Positions 20,521-30,034 of a stretch of 64,000 nt of DNA are shown piece after piece. Origin of the DNA: Rana temporaria (taxonomy: Eukaryota; Chordata; Amphibia; Anura; Ranidae). Positions within the stretch are counted from its first letter, which is position 1. Every line of letters begins with the position of its first letter. The position numbers and the translations under genes are program-made. Under the pieces are notes generated by a model, which worked only from the letters and a program-made list of their open reading frames with translations, was not told the DNA's origin and did not search any database. The DNA lies in NCBI RefSeq assembly GCF_905171775.1, contig NC_053497.1, positions 101,301,157 through 101,365,156 of the forward strand, read 5' to 3'.

Positions 20521-21103
20521 ATGCTAGGATGCCGGCCTCCACGCTCCTATATTACAGAATCTGGAAGCCATATGTTTTCTGGTGTGAACTCACCACTCAA
20601 AAAAATGTTTCACCTTAATGCAATCTATGCATTAAAGCGGGGGTTCCGTGGGTTTTCGTTTTTTTTTATGGCTTCTGCCGCTCTTACCTTGTAAAAGTTA
20701 TCACTCATCTGTCCCAGTCTTTTAGCCCGCTCCCTTACTAATTGCCAGAAAAGAAGATCTTTTAAAAATCCGTGATGGACGTTTTCATCTTTACTGTGGG
20801 CACTGTGAAGCCCAGCTGCTGTTCCTTCTGGGATGCGGTGAATGCGGACGTCCCAGCATTCACCGCTTTATCCCGTGCATGTGCAGTGTTGACGGCGAGC
20901 GTCGCCGTCAACACTGCACTGTTGCCATCACAACGGCCGGCGTAGGTCACGCCCCGCTTGACTAGTCACGTGACCCGCGAGATATCACGGGATTTCAGCA
21001 CAGCGCGTCTCCTGGGATTCTCAGGACTCATTCCCAGGAGACATAGCGCTGGTCGGGGGAGTTCGAAATCCACGCCCACTCCCGCGGGGAAAAGTGAGTG
21101 ACA

Positions 21104-21274
21104 GCTCACAAAGGAAGAAAAAAAGAAACAAAAAATATTTGAACTAGCCACCCGGTTGCTATTCTCCGTTGATTTAAGGGGGGGGTGGTTAGGTTGGCAG
21201 GGAGGGGGGTGCATTGCGGAACCTGACCTTGGGGCAGCAGAAAGAGCAAATCCGGCCCTGGTTGAATGGCATAG
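21104..21274. other. Unassigned junction DNA
   Basis: Short stretch after the duplication with a G-rich run near 21180-21212. No feature recognised. Confidence 0.3.
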
Positions 21275-22460
21275 AAGCATTACGCAGAACCCCCAAACAT
21301 TATATATGTTTTTTTAGCAGAGATCCTAGAGAATAAAACGACGGTCATTGCAACTTTTTATCTTGCCTGGTATTTGCGCAATCATTTTTCAACGCCTTTT
21401 TTTTTATGAATTAAAAAATTCAAAAATGAATTCAAAAATAGCAAAACAGTAAAGTTAGCCCAATTTGTTTGTAAAATATGAAAGATTATGTTACGCCGAG
21501 TAAATAGATACCTAACATGACACGCTTTAAAATTTGCGCACACTCATGGAATGGCGCCAAACTTCAGTACTTAAAAATCTCCATAGGCGACTCTTTGAAC
21601 ATTTTTATAGGTTACCAGTTTAGATTTACAGAGGAGGTCTAGTTCGAGAATTGTTACTGGCACTCTAACGCATGCGGCGATACCTCACATATGTGGTTTG
21701 AAAGGCATTTACATATGTGGGCGGGACTTACGTGTGCGTTTGCTTCTGTGCGCGAGCACCCGGGGACAGGGGCGTTTTAATTTTATTTTTATTTTTTTAA
21801 CTTTATTTATTTTGTTACACTTTTATTTAATTTATTTTTTCACTTTTATTCCTATTGCAAGGAATGTAAACATCACTTGTAATAGGAAATGTGTGCGACA
21901 GGTCCTCTTTATGGAGAGATGCAGAGTCAATAAGACCCCGCATCTCTCCTCAAGGCTGGAAAGCATGAAAAAAAATTCACCGATCTCATGCTTACTGGCT
22001 GCAATCACGGCTTTATTTACTTCCGGGTACCCGGGCATGATGTCATCACATCGCGTCCGGGCCTCTGACGGTCATAGAGATGACTGGTGACCATCTGGTC
22101 ACCAGTCATCTCTATGCTTCCTAGCCTGCGCCGGACGATTCTTTCTCCGGGCCCCCGATGGCACGGGAGAGCCCGGAGAAGCACCGGAAGTCGGCGGGAG
22201 GGGGGGGGGATGTCCCCTCCCATGTCCCCTCCCGCCGCCTATAAGGACGATCAAGCAGCGGAACCGCCACTATGATCATTCTTATTGTACACAGAATCGC
22301 CGGCAGAAAAGAATGATATCTGTATGATGCCTCTGGCTGCAGGCATCATTCAGATATCACTGCACAAAGCCCAGGACGTCATATGACGTCCACCCAGGAT
22401 GAGAGATCCCCTCTGTGGACGTCAAATGACTATGGGCCAGTAGTGAAGTAGTGGGTAATT
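21275..22460 (-). mobile_element. TTAA-family MITE-like element, copy D (reverse)
   Basis: Read on the minus strand, this matches the family seen at 22473, 28620 and 43880. Shared blocks include ATGACCGYCRTTTTATTCTC (complement near 21330), TAACATTATCTTTC-like sequence and GTCGCCTATGGAGATTTTT (complement near 21580). A perfect hairpin, CATAGAGATGACTGGTGACCA and its complement, lies at 22072-22116, and a GACGTCATATGACGTC palindrome near 22376-22391. The right edge is a decayed form of the TTAACCACTT terminus (about 22445-22457); the left edge is lost. Confidence 0.6.
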
Positions 22461-23638
22461 AGGCACAACACATTAAGAACCACTTCCGGACCACCCACTG
22501 TATATATACATTTGCATTTTAAAGATGGATATCTCAGGTATGGCAGTAGCTAGCTGCCATAACCCAGGTATCCATCTTTTCAGTGAACAGTCCGGTTTCC
22601 GGTAATAGTGGTCTCTGCGGTGGATTTGCTGCGAGATCAGCGTTAATCGGCAATGGGAGAGGGGCCCCCCCCTCCCGCCGCTCTCCCACGCCCTCCGCTG
22701 CTTACGTAGCAGCGGAGACAATCGGGTCCTTCTCCTTCCTGGGTATGGAGACGAGCGAGGGGAAGATAGCCCCCACCCATCTCCATACCATAGTAGGGCG
22801 GAAGCGACGTCAAAACGTCACTTCCGCCCATAGCTCTTAAAAGGGCAATTTTTTGGGGTAATTTTTTCAAATTACAAATTTTTTTACTTTATTTTTATTT
22901 TTTTATTGCATTTTAGTCCAAATATGAGATCTAAGGTCTTTTTGACCCCAGATCTCATATTTAAGAGGACCTGTCATGCTTCTTTCTATTACAAGGGATG
23001 TTTACATTCATTGTAATAGGAATAAAAGTGACCCAAATTTTTTTTTTATTAAAAACAGTGTCAAAGTAAATTAAATAAATATGAAAAAATATATTTTTTA
23101 AGCCCCCCGTCCCAACGAGCTTGCACGCAGAAAGGAACGCATACATGAGCAGCGCCCGCATATCAAAACGGTGTACAAACCACACAAGTGAGGTATCGCT
23201 GCGATCGATAGAGCGAGAGCAATAATTCTAGCCCAAGATCTCATCTGTACCTTAAAGCATGCAACCTGTAGAAGTTTTTAAACATCGCCTATGGAGATTT
23301 TTAAGGGTCGCCATTCCATGAGCAGGCGCAATTTTGAAGCGCGACATGTTGGGTATCAATTTACTCTGCGTAACATTATCTTTCACAATATAAAAAAAAT
23401 TGGCCTAACTTTACTGCCGTCTTATGTTTTTATTCAAAAAAGTGTATTTCTTCCAAAAAAAGTGCGCTTGTAAGACCGCTGCGCAAATACGGTGTGACAT
23501 AAAGAGTTGTAATGACCGCCATTTTATTCTCTAGGGTGTTAGAAAAAAAAAGTATAGTTCTAAGTAATTTTCTAGCAAAAAAAATAGTTTTTAACTTGTA
23601 AACAGAGTGTGAACTCACCGTAAAATCCATTTCTCCGA

Positions 23639-23801
23639 GTTCATGGACGGACACAGCAGCCTTGACCTTAGGGTTATATCCGCTCTTCTCCAGGAGAGGT
23701 TTAGGCAGAAACACAGCACTGAAAGTGTTAAAAACTTTTCTTCAGTGCAGCTCCTCCCAGGGGGCGTGGTTCCCCGGGTATAACCCACACCCTGTGCTAA
23801 C
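23639..23801 (-). repeat. DIRS2 inverted terminal repeat (3' side)
   Basis: Pairs with 26887-27034; identical over most positions, with an extra CCAGGGGGCGTGGTTC-like insertion of about 14 bp near 23756-23770 relative to the partner. Immediately inside, 23843-23890 is an inverted copy of 23611-23664 (TCACCGTAAAATC... and its complement). This resembles the internal complementary region known from DIRS-1, which is used to close the circular intermediate. Confidence 0.75.
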
Positions 23802-23805
23802 AGCC

Positions 23806-24480
23806 TTAGTTCGTAACAAGCAGTACAAACCAAGGAGGGGTGGGTGCTGTGTCCGTCCATGAACTCAGAGAAATTGATTTTACGGTGAGTACAAAAAGTG
23901 AGTCTGACTTCCGGAATGGAGCCGTCGCTGACAAGTACACTCGAAGGGCCCGAACCACATCCAGGGAATGTAAAGTGGCCTCCTTCGGGTTTTTCGGTTG
24001 AGGACATAAGGATGGAAGAACAATGTCCTCATTAATGTGAAAGGCCCAAACAACCTTTGGGAGAAAAGAAGGCTGCGGACGCAGCACCACCTTATCCTTA
24101 TGGATGACTAAGTAGGGAGCCTTGCAGGACAAGGCCGCCAGTTCAGACACCCGTCTGATGGAGATAATCGCCACCAGAAAAAACACCTTTTGTGACAGAG
24201 TCAACAAGGGAATCTTCCGAATGTCCTCAAAGGGAGCTCGTTGAAGCACTGAGAGGACCAAATTCAAGTCCCATGGGGGCAGTGGAGGGCGCACCGGAGG
24301 GGCCACATGCCGGACCCCCTGCACAAACGTGCGTATCAAGGAGTGCGCTGCCAAGGAACGCTGAAAGTAAACAGCCAGAGCCGAAATCTGACTCTTAACC
24401 GTACTCAAGGCGAGTGCCTGGTCCACTCCCCGCTGTAGAAACAGCAGAATCCGGGACACACAGAGATGTAGGCCTTCCAC
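23806..24480 (-). pseudogene. DIRS2 tyrosine recombinase, truncated
   Basis: Open frame of 224 codons. It has an N-terminal SAM-like region (TVKSQISALAVYFQRSLAAH) and the box-1 arginine in IISIRRVSELAAL. It then loses the family: the last residues (SWTDTAPTPPWF) are simply the translation of the terminal repeat. The C-terminal H-x-x-R and nucleophilic tyrosine of the family are absent. In intact DIRS elements this enzyme inserts a circular DNA; this copy cannot. The fragment after hAT1 in DIRS 1 belongs to the same protein family. Confidence 0.75.
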
Positions 24481-24498
24481 GTACGATGGTAAATTCTC

Positions 24499-26448
24499 CT
24501 AGAAGTAGACTTTCGTGCACGCAGCATGGTAGAAATCACCGAGCCCGACAGGCCCTCGGTCCGTCAACACCTGGCTCTCAACAGCCACGCAGTTAAAGCC
24601 ATTGACTGTAAAGCAGGGTGGAAGATCGGACCCTGCGACAGAAGATCTTCTTTCAGGGGTAGACGCCAGGGGACGTCTGCCACCAGACGCACCAAGTCCA
24701 CGTACCAGGAGCGGCCAATCTGGGGCGATCAGGATTGTTGGAATCCCCTCGGCTTCCACTCTGCGCAGCAGGCGAGGAAGAAGCTGCAGAGGAGGGAAGG
24801 CATAGATTAGGCGATAATGACCCCAAGGAGCCACCAACGCGTCTGCCCACGGGTCGTTTGACCTGGCCACGAACCGTGGCACCTTCCGATTGAGACAGGA
24901 CGCTAGAAGGTCCACATCTGGAGTGCCCCACTTTTGGCACAGACTGTGAAACACCTCCGGGTGAAGCGACCATTCTCCCTGGTCCAGTGTTTGGCGACTC
25001 AGGTAGTCGGCTTGCCAATTCTGAACACCCGGAATGTACACGGCCGACAGAGCCGGAACGGACCTTTCGGCCCACCGAAGGATGTGGGCGACCTCCGTCG
25101 CCGCAGCTGAGCTCCTGTGCCTCCCTGATGATTGACGTATGCCACGGCCATGGCGTTGTCGGACTGGATCCTGACCGGTCGGTCCTGCAGATCCAGGGAC
25201 CACCTGGCAAGGCACAGCTTGATCGCTCGGAGCTCCAGAATATTGATCGGCAGGCGGGACTCCTCCTGAGTCCAGCGCCCCTGGGCTGACTGGGTGCCCC
25301 AAACGCCCCCCCCAGCCGGAGAGGCTGGCATCTGTCGTGACCACTGTCCAGTGGCGCGGTAGAAATGACTTCCTGGTCCAAATCACCGGAGGCGTCAGCC
25401 ACATCACCAGGGAGGACTTGACCAGATGGCTCAACTGAATCTGGAAATTCAGAGATGACGGGAGCTTGTCCCAACGTGACAGAATCTCCTTCTGTAGCCC
25501 CGCTGGTGTGGAATTGGGCATATGGGACCGCCTCAAAAGAGGCCACCATCAGACCCAGAACTCTCATGCAGAATCGAAGAGACGACCACTTCTGGGTCGA
25601 CAACTGCTGCACAGCAGATCGCAGGGTCTTCAGTTTCTCCGTCGGGAGGAAAACCCGCGCCTCCGCAGAATCCAGGACTAGCCCCAGGTATTCCAGTCTC
25701 TGGGACGGAACTAACACTGACTTCTGGATATTCAGAAGCCAGCCGAACTCTTGGAGAGTCTGACACGTGATAGACACGTCCTCCTCTAACTCTGAGCCTG
25801 AGGAAGCTCTCAGGAGAAGGTCGTCCAGATATCCCACGATAGCGATCCCTCGCTGCCTTAGCAGGGCCAGTATTGGAGCGAGCACCTTGGTAAAAACCTG
25901 TGGTGCTGATGCCAGACCGAACGGGAAGGGCCACAAATTGAAAGTGGCCTTCCCCGACCGCAAAGCGCAGAAATCTCTGGTACTTTGTAAAAATGGGAAC
26001 ATGCAGGTACACTTCCATGATATCCAAGGATGCCATGAAGTCCCCCTGATGGAGTGCCGCTATCACCGAGCAAATCGACTCCATCCTGAATTTTTGCACC
26101 TTGACAAAACAATTGAGGGCCTTGAGGTCCAGGATTGGACGGACCCCTTCCTTCTTGGGGACCACAAACAGATTGGAGTAAAACCCCTGAAACCATTCCT
26201 GCGAGGAAACTGGCACAATCACTCCCCTGATCAGAAGATCCTGAACAGCCCCCACCAGAGCCAGCCGGCGTTCCGGAGGAAGCTGGAGGTTGGAAGGAAA
26301 GAATCTGTTTGGTGGACAAGAGAGAAACTCTATCTTGTACCCCAAGGAAACAACTTTGCAAACCCAACGGTCGGAAAGAAGAGACCTCCACCGAGCCGCG
26401 AATTCGCAAAGCCGGACCCCTACCCGAGACACGGGCGGGGGCAGACCT
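24499..26448 (-). pseudogene. DIRS2 RT / RNase H / methyltransferase-like pseudogene
   Basis: Overlapping minus frames give RT blocks GVRPILDLKALN and ASLDIMEVYLHVPI (about 26140-26000), where the first aspartate is kept but the usual D-A-Y is E-V-Y. The intact catalytic YLDDLLL (about 25820) follows, then KRLEYLGLVLDS-like RLEYLGLVLD, RNase H VTTDASLSGWG (about 25340) with QSDNAMAVAYVNHQGG (about 25150), and the methyltransferase-like domain (TPDVDLLASC about 24920, IYAFPPLQLLP about 24810). Frame changes near 25945, 25540 and 25310 break it. RT and recombinase ORFs are separate, as in other DIRS elements. Confidence 0.8.
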
Positions 26449-26871
26449 TCATGCGAAAGCAGGTTTGTCCGCAGGCTTGTTAGACTTGCGGTACCAGGCG
26501 CGCCTCTGCCCCGCAGCGGGGGCCTTAGCGCCTTGCGGATTTTTTCCCGCCGTGCTGGGCGCACGAAAAAAACGCTTGGGGGTAGTAAATGAGGGCCCTT
26601 GCTTACAGCAAAGCTCCTTGCCCTTCCCAGACTGTGGAAGCAGCGTGCTCTTACCACCCGTGGCATCCTTAATGATGTCATCCATGGACGACCCAAAAAG
26701 CCGTTCACCCTTAAAGGGAAAATCCACCAAGGCCTTTTTTGAGGATTGGTCCGCAGACCAGCATTTTAGCCACACAAGGCGGCACAATACCACCGCATAG
26801 GCGGAGGCCCTGGAAAGCAAGGGGAGTGTATCCAGGACCAACTCACAGACGAACATCAGACCCTGAACCAA
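26449..26871 (-). pseudogene. DIRS2 gag C-terminal fragment
   Basis: 140-codon frame with SSKKALVDFPFKGERLFGSS, DDIIKDATGGKSTLLPQ and a basic tail rich in K and R. These blocks match the gag C-terminus of DIRS 1 (LFGNDLDRYIQKITRGKSTL). The N-terminal two-thirds expected from DIRS gag is missing. Confidence 0.7.
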
Positions 26872-26886
26872 CTTTTCTCTGAGGAT

Positions 26887-27034
26887 GTTAGCACAGGGTG
26901 TGGGTTATACCCGGGGAAGGAGCAGCACTGAAGAAAAGTTTTTAACACTTTAAGTGCTGCGTTTCTGCCTAAACCTCTCCTGGAGAAGAGCGGATATAAC
27001 CCTAAGGTCAAGGCTGCTGTGTCCGTCCATGAAC
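26887..27034 (+). repeat. DIRS2 inverted terminal repeat (5' side)
   Basis: Partner of 23639-23801 in opposite orientation. It abuts the gag fragment with only about 15 bp between them, showing that the leader and most of gag have been deleted. Confidence 0.75.
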
Positions 27035-27169
27035 GGAAGAGAAAGAGTTTTGGTCCTTAAAGAGGGGGTTCACCCTATAAAAAATAAATACATTTCTAGC
27101 ATTAAATTAAGCATAGTAGCGCGAGCTACAGTATGCCTTTATTTTTTTTTTTTGCCCCGTACTCACTGT

Positions 27170-28183
27170 TAGACATGTGCACAGAATTTTTTTTCGTTTT
27201 GTTTCGTATTGTTCCGTAGGTTCGTTTCCGTTTGTTTTTCGTAAGACGCCCGTTTTCCTGTTCGTTCCTGTTCGTTTTTTGTACGACGAGATTTTTTCGT
27301 ATTCCGATCGTTTCGTATTTTTGTTACCGTTTTATTTTCGTACATGCGGGATGGTTCGTTATTCTGTTTAATTCATGTTCGTTACTTGTTAGACAATAAT
27401 TTTCGTGAATTTTCGTCAATGATTTGCATTCTGTGTTTTGGATTCCTTTTTCTGTTCGTGTTTTCGGTCGTGTGTTCGTGTGACATCTATGACAATTTGT
27501 TGTGGATGTCATATGGGCATGCGACTGAAGATACGAACAGAAAAAGGATTTTCGTCATTTTGTACTTTCGTAAATATATTGCGGGATTCGCGGCACTTTC
27601 AACAAGCGGCTCATCCATATTAACGATTGTTAAGCCCCATACACTTGGTCAGACTTTTTTTAACAACAAACATAAAAACGATCGTTTTCCGTTCGTTCTC
27701 AGAAAAGTGTGGGTCTTTTGTTATGGATGTCATATGAGCATACGACTGAGGGTGCGAACAGAGAAGGGATTCAAACAAGATACAGAGTGCAAATCTTTTG
27801 TTGTGGATGTCGTGTGAACATACGGCTGAGGATACGAACAGAGAGGGGATTCAAACAAAATACAGAATGCAAATCTTTTGTTGTAGGTGTCATGTGGACA
27901 TGCGGCTGAGGATACGAGCAGAGAGGGGATTCAAACAGGATACAGAATGCAAATCTTTTGTTATAGATGTAATTTTCGTTCTTTTGCCGTTTACGTTTTG
28001 TTGTATTTTCGTCAGATCGTTCGTTCGTATTTGCGGTTGTTCGTTATGCGGCTCATTCGTAATCCCGTTGTTTTCATATTTTGGTGCTTTAATTTTTTCG
28101 TATGTACACATTATTCTGCGGGTACGAAAATGAACATTTTCGTACGAAAATAACATTCGTACGAACGGGAATGCACATATCTA
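27170..28183. mobile_element. Non-autonomous hAT element (F)
   Basis: Terminal repeats TAGACATGTGCA (27170) and, on the complement of the other end, TAGATATGTGCA. A perfect 8-bp duplication CTCACTGT flanks it at 27162-27169 and 28184-28191. Both ends are rich in TTCGT/ACGAA motifs (for example CGTACGAAAA at 28141). The interior has no transposase. Three to four ~80-bp tandem units at 27716-27960, each with TTTTGTTGTGGATGTC and GATACGAACAGAGA, explain the overlapping open frames there. Confidence 0.85.
27716..27960. repeat. 80-bp tandem repeat inside MITE F
   Basis: Three well-conserved units plus partial units on both sides (a diverged one at 27497). Core: GGATTCAAACAAGATACAGA then TGCAAATC. 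Unit starts are spaced 79-81 bp. Confidence 0.8.
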
Positions 28184-29420
28184 CTCACTGTTTAATCCTA
28201 TAGTGAAGATTCCGACTCCCCGCGGGGAATGGGCGTTCCTATCCAGAGGGAAGATGATTGACGGCCGGCTCTGGCGCATCACGCTTCTCCGGAAATAGCC
28301 GAAATAGGACTTGGTTCTTCACGGCGACTATGCGCAGGCGCCGTATAGCGCCGTGAAGAGCCGAGACCTACTCCGGCTATCTTCGGGGAGCGTGACGTGC
28401 CATAGCCGGCCGTCAATCATCTTCCCTCTGGATAGGAACGCCCATTCCCCGCGGGGAGTCGGAATCTTCACTATAGGATTAAACAGTGAGTACGGGGCAA
28501 AAAAAATAAAATAAAGGCATACTGTAGCTCGCGCTTCTATGCTTAATGTTGTTATTGAGGGTGAATGTTGTTATTGAGGGTGAACCACCGCTTTAAGTGG
28601 TTAAGACCAGAACAATTAACCACTTAAGGACCCCTCACTGTATATATACGTCATTTTTTTAAAGATGGATATCTCGGTATTGGCAGCAGCTGCTGCCACA
28701 ACCGAGATATCCATCTTTTCAGTGAGCGGCCCTGTAAACAATAACGGTGGTCTCCGCAGCGGATTCGCCACAAGATCACCGTTATCGGCGGCGGGAGAGG
28801 GCCCCCCTCCCACCGCTTACCAGAGCCGTCGGCAGCAATGGAGGTGATCGGGTCCTGTCCCCTACTCGGCTGGGATACGAGTGAGGGCAAGATGGCCCCC
28901 ACCCCTCTCCATAGCAGGGCGGAAGCGACGTCAAAACGTCACTTCCGCCCATGCTTCTTAAAAGGGACATTTTCTTGTTGTCGTTTTTTCAAATGGCAAT
29001 TTTTTTTTTTTTTTTTTTTTGCATTTTAGTCTAAATATGGGATCTGAGGTCTTTTTGACCCCCGATCTCATAAGAGGACCTGTCATGCTTTTTTCTAGTT
29101 TAAAAATAAAATAAATAAAAAGAAATAAGAAAACCAAAAAAACATTTTTTTAAAGTGCCCTGTCCCGACGAGCTCGCGCGCAGAAGCGAACGCATACATG
29201 AGTAGCGCCCGCATATAAAAACGGTGTTCAAACTAGTGTTGAGCAGAATATGCCATATTCGATTTCGCGATATATCTCGAATATATATTCGAATATTCGA
29301 GATATATTCGCTAAATTCGAATATTCGTGATATTTTATCGAAATTAATTGATTGCGATTTTTCGCTATTGCGAATGCGAAAATAATTGCGATTTTTTTAT
29401 AACTGCGGTAGGAGCGCTCT

Positions 29421-29820
29421 GATTGGCTCAGAATATTCGTGATATTTTATCGAAATATCGCAACATGCGAATGCGATATTTATTGCGCAATTTCGAGATA
29501 TGCTGGAGGAGCTCTCTGATTGGCTCAGAATATTCGTGATATTTTATCGAAATATCGCAACATGCGAATGCGATATTTATTGCGCAATTTCGAGATATGC
29601 TGGAGGAGCTCTCTGATTGGCTCAGAATATTCGTGATATTTTAATCGAAATATCGCAACATGCGAATGCGATATTTATTGCGCAATTTCGAGATATGCTG
29701 GAAGAGCGCTCTGATTGGCTCAGAATATTCCTGATATTTTATCGAAATATCGCAACATGCGAATGCGATATTTTTTGCGCAATTTCGAGATATGCTGGAG
29801 GAGCGCTCTGATTGGCTCAC
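29421..29820. repeat. 97-bp tandem repeat near the left end of hAT2
   Basis: Four units starting GATTGGCTCAGAATATTCGT at 29421, 29518, 29615 and 29713, with the next GATTGG at 29810; spacing is 97-98 bp. Each carries an inverted CCAAT box (GATTGG), GCGAATGCGATATTTATTGC and the palindromic ATCGAAATATCG-like segment. The array lies between the terminal repeat and exon 1 of the Myb-like gene, so it may act as a multiplied promoter element or as transposase-binding sites; neither is shown. Confidence 0.85.
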
Positions 29821-29971
29821 TCTGAAATCGAATATTCGAGATATTTTAACGCAATTTCACAAAATGCGAATGCGAAATTGATTGCAGATATTTCGAAAAC
29901 TGCTGTAGCAGCACTCTGTAATCGAATATGTATGATATTTTAACCAAAAAACATATTGCGATTTTTCGATC

Positions 29972-29981
29972 GCGCATGCGC
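29972..29981 (+). promoter_or_regulatory. NRF-1-type motif upstream of the Myb-like gene
   Basis: GCGCATGCGC, a perfect palindromic match to the NRF-1 consensus, stands 53 bp upstream of the first ATG (30035) and is followed by CAATCGCGCG. No TATA box is visible here. Such a site is typical of TATA-less, broadly expressed promoters; function is inferred. Confidence 0.45.
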
Positions 29982-30034
29982 AATCGCGCGAACAACACGC
30001 GACCATTTCCTGGAGCCTTGCCAGTTTCCAACTT

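Larger units (their letters stand above)
17211..21103. repeat. Tandem duplication, unit 2
   Basis: Second copy of the 3,893-bp unit. It carries the 3' part of hAT1 (17211-20520), the right target duplication, the DIRS 1 recombinase fragment and the MITE fragment. See unit 1 for the differences. Confidence 0.92.
23611..27040 (-). mobile_element. DIRS-type retrotransposon 2 with inverted terminal repeats
   Basis: Minus-strand DIRS with inverted terminal repeats at 23639-23801 and 26887-27034, both starting with GTTCATGGACGGACACAGCA-type sequence and holding AAAACTTTTCTTCAGTGC. There is no obvious target duplication, as expected for tyrosine-recombinase elements. Reading from 26871 down come a gag C-terminus, RT, RNase H, methyltransferase-like domain and a truncated tyrosine recombinase. 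The gag N-terminus is missing at the 5' end and the recombinase C-terminus at the 3' end, so it is an internally shortened, dead copy. Length is about 3.4 kb. Confidence 0.82.
27061..28592. mobile_element. Palindromic TTAA MITE (E), interrupted by a hAT MITE
   Basis: Flanked by TTAA at 27057-27060 and 28593-28596. Terminal repeats are AGAGGGGGTTCACCCT and, on the complement, AGCGGTGGTTCACCCT. After subtracting the nested MITE (27170-28183 plus one target copy) the two halves are long inverted repeats: GTAGCGCGAGCTACAGTATG (27117) pairs with 28521-28537, and GATTCCGACTCCCCGCGGGG (28208) pairs with 28447-28468. The centre is near 28337. No coding capacity. TTAA targets suggest piggyBac-type mobilisation in trans. 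Confidence 0.8.
22473..28604 (+). mobile_element. TTAA-family MITE-like element, copy A, split by DIRS2 and a MITE
   Basis: Starts at TTAA (22473) followed by a decayed CCACTTCCGGACC terminus and runs to about 23608, where DIRS2 begins. It resumes after DIRS2 at about 27046 (TTTTGGTCCTTAA). There the MITE at 27061-28592 sits exactly in the terminal TTAA, and the last bases GTGGTTAA lie at 28597-28604. So GGTCC-TTAA-GTGG-TTAA, the intact terminus seen in copy B (42620-42636), is broken by a TTAA insertion. Shared internal blocks include GGCGGAAGCGACGTCAAAAC (22798) and the GATCTGAGGTCTTTTTGACC-like block (22927). No protein is encoded; the piggyBac-like assignment rests on TTAA targets. Confidence 0.7.

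Noticed and set aside
29421..29820. Centromeric-type satellite
   Set aside because: Only four units, confined to the transposon end.
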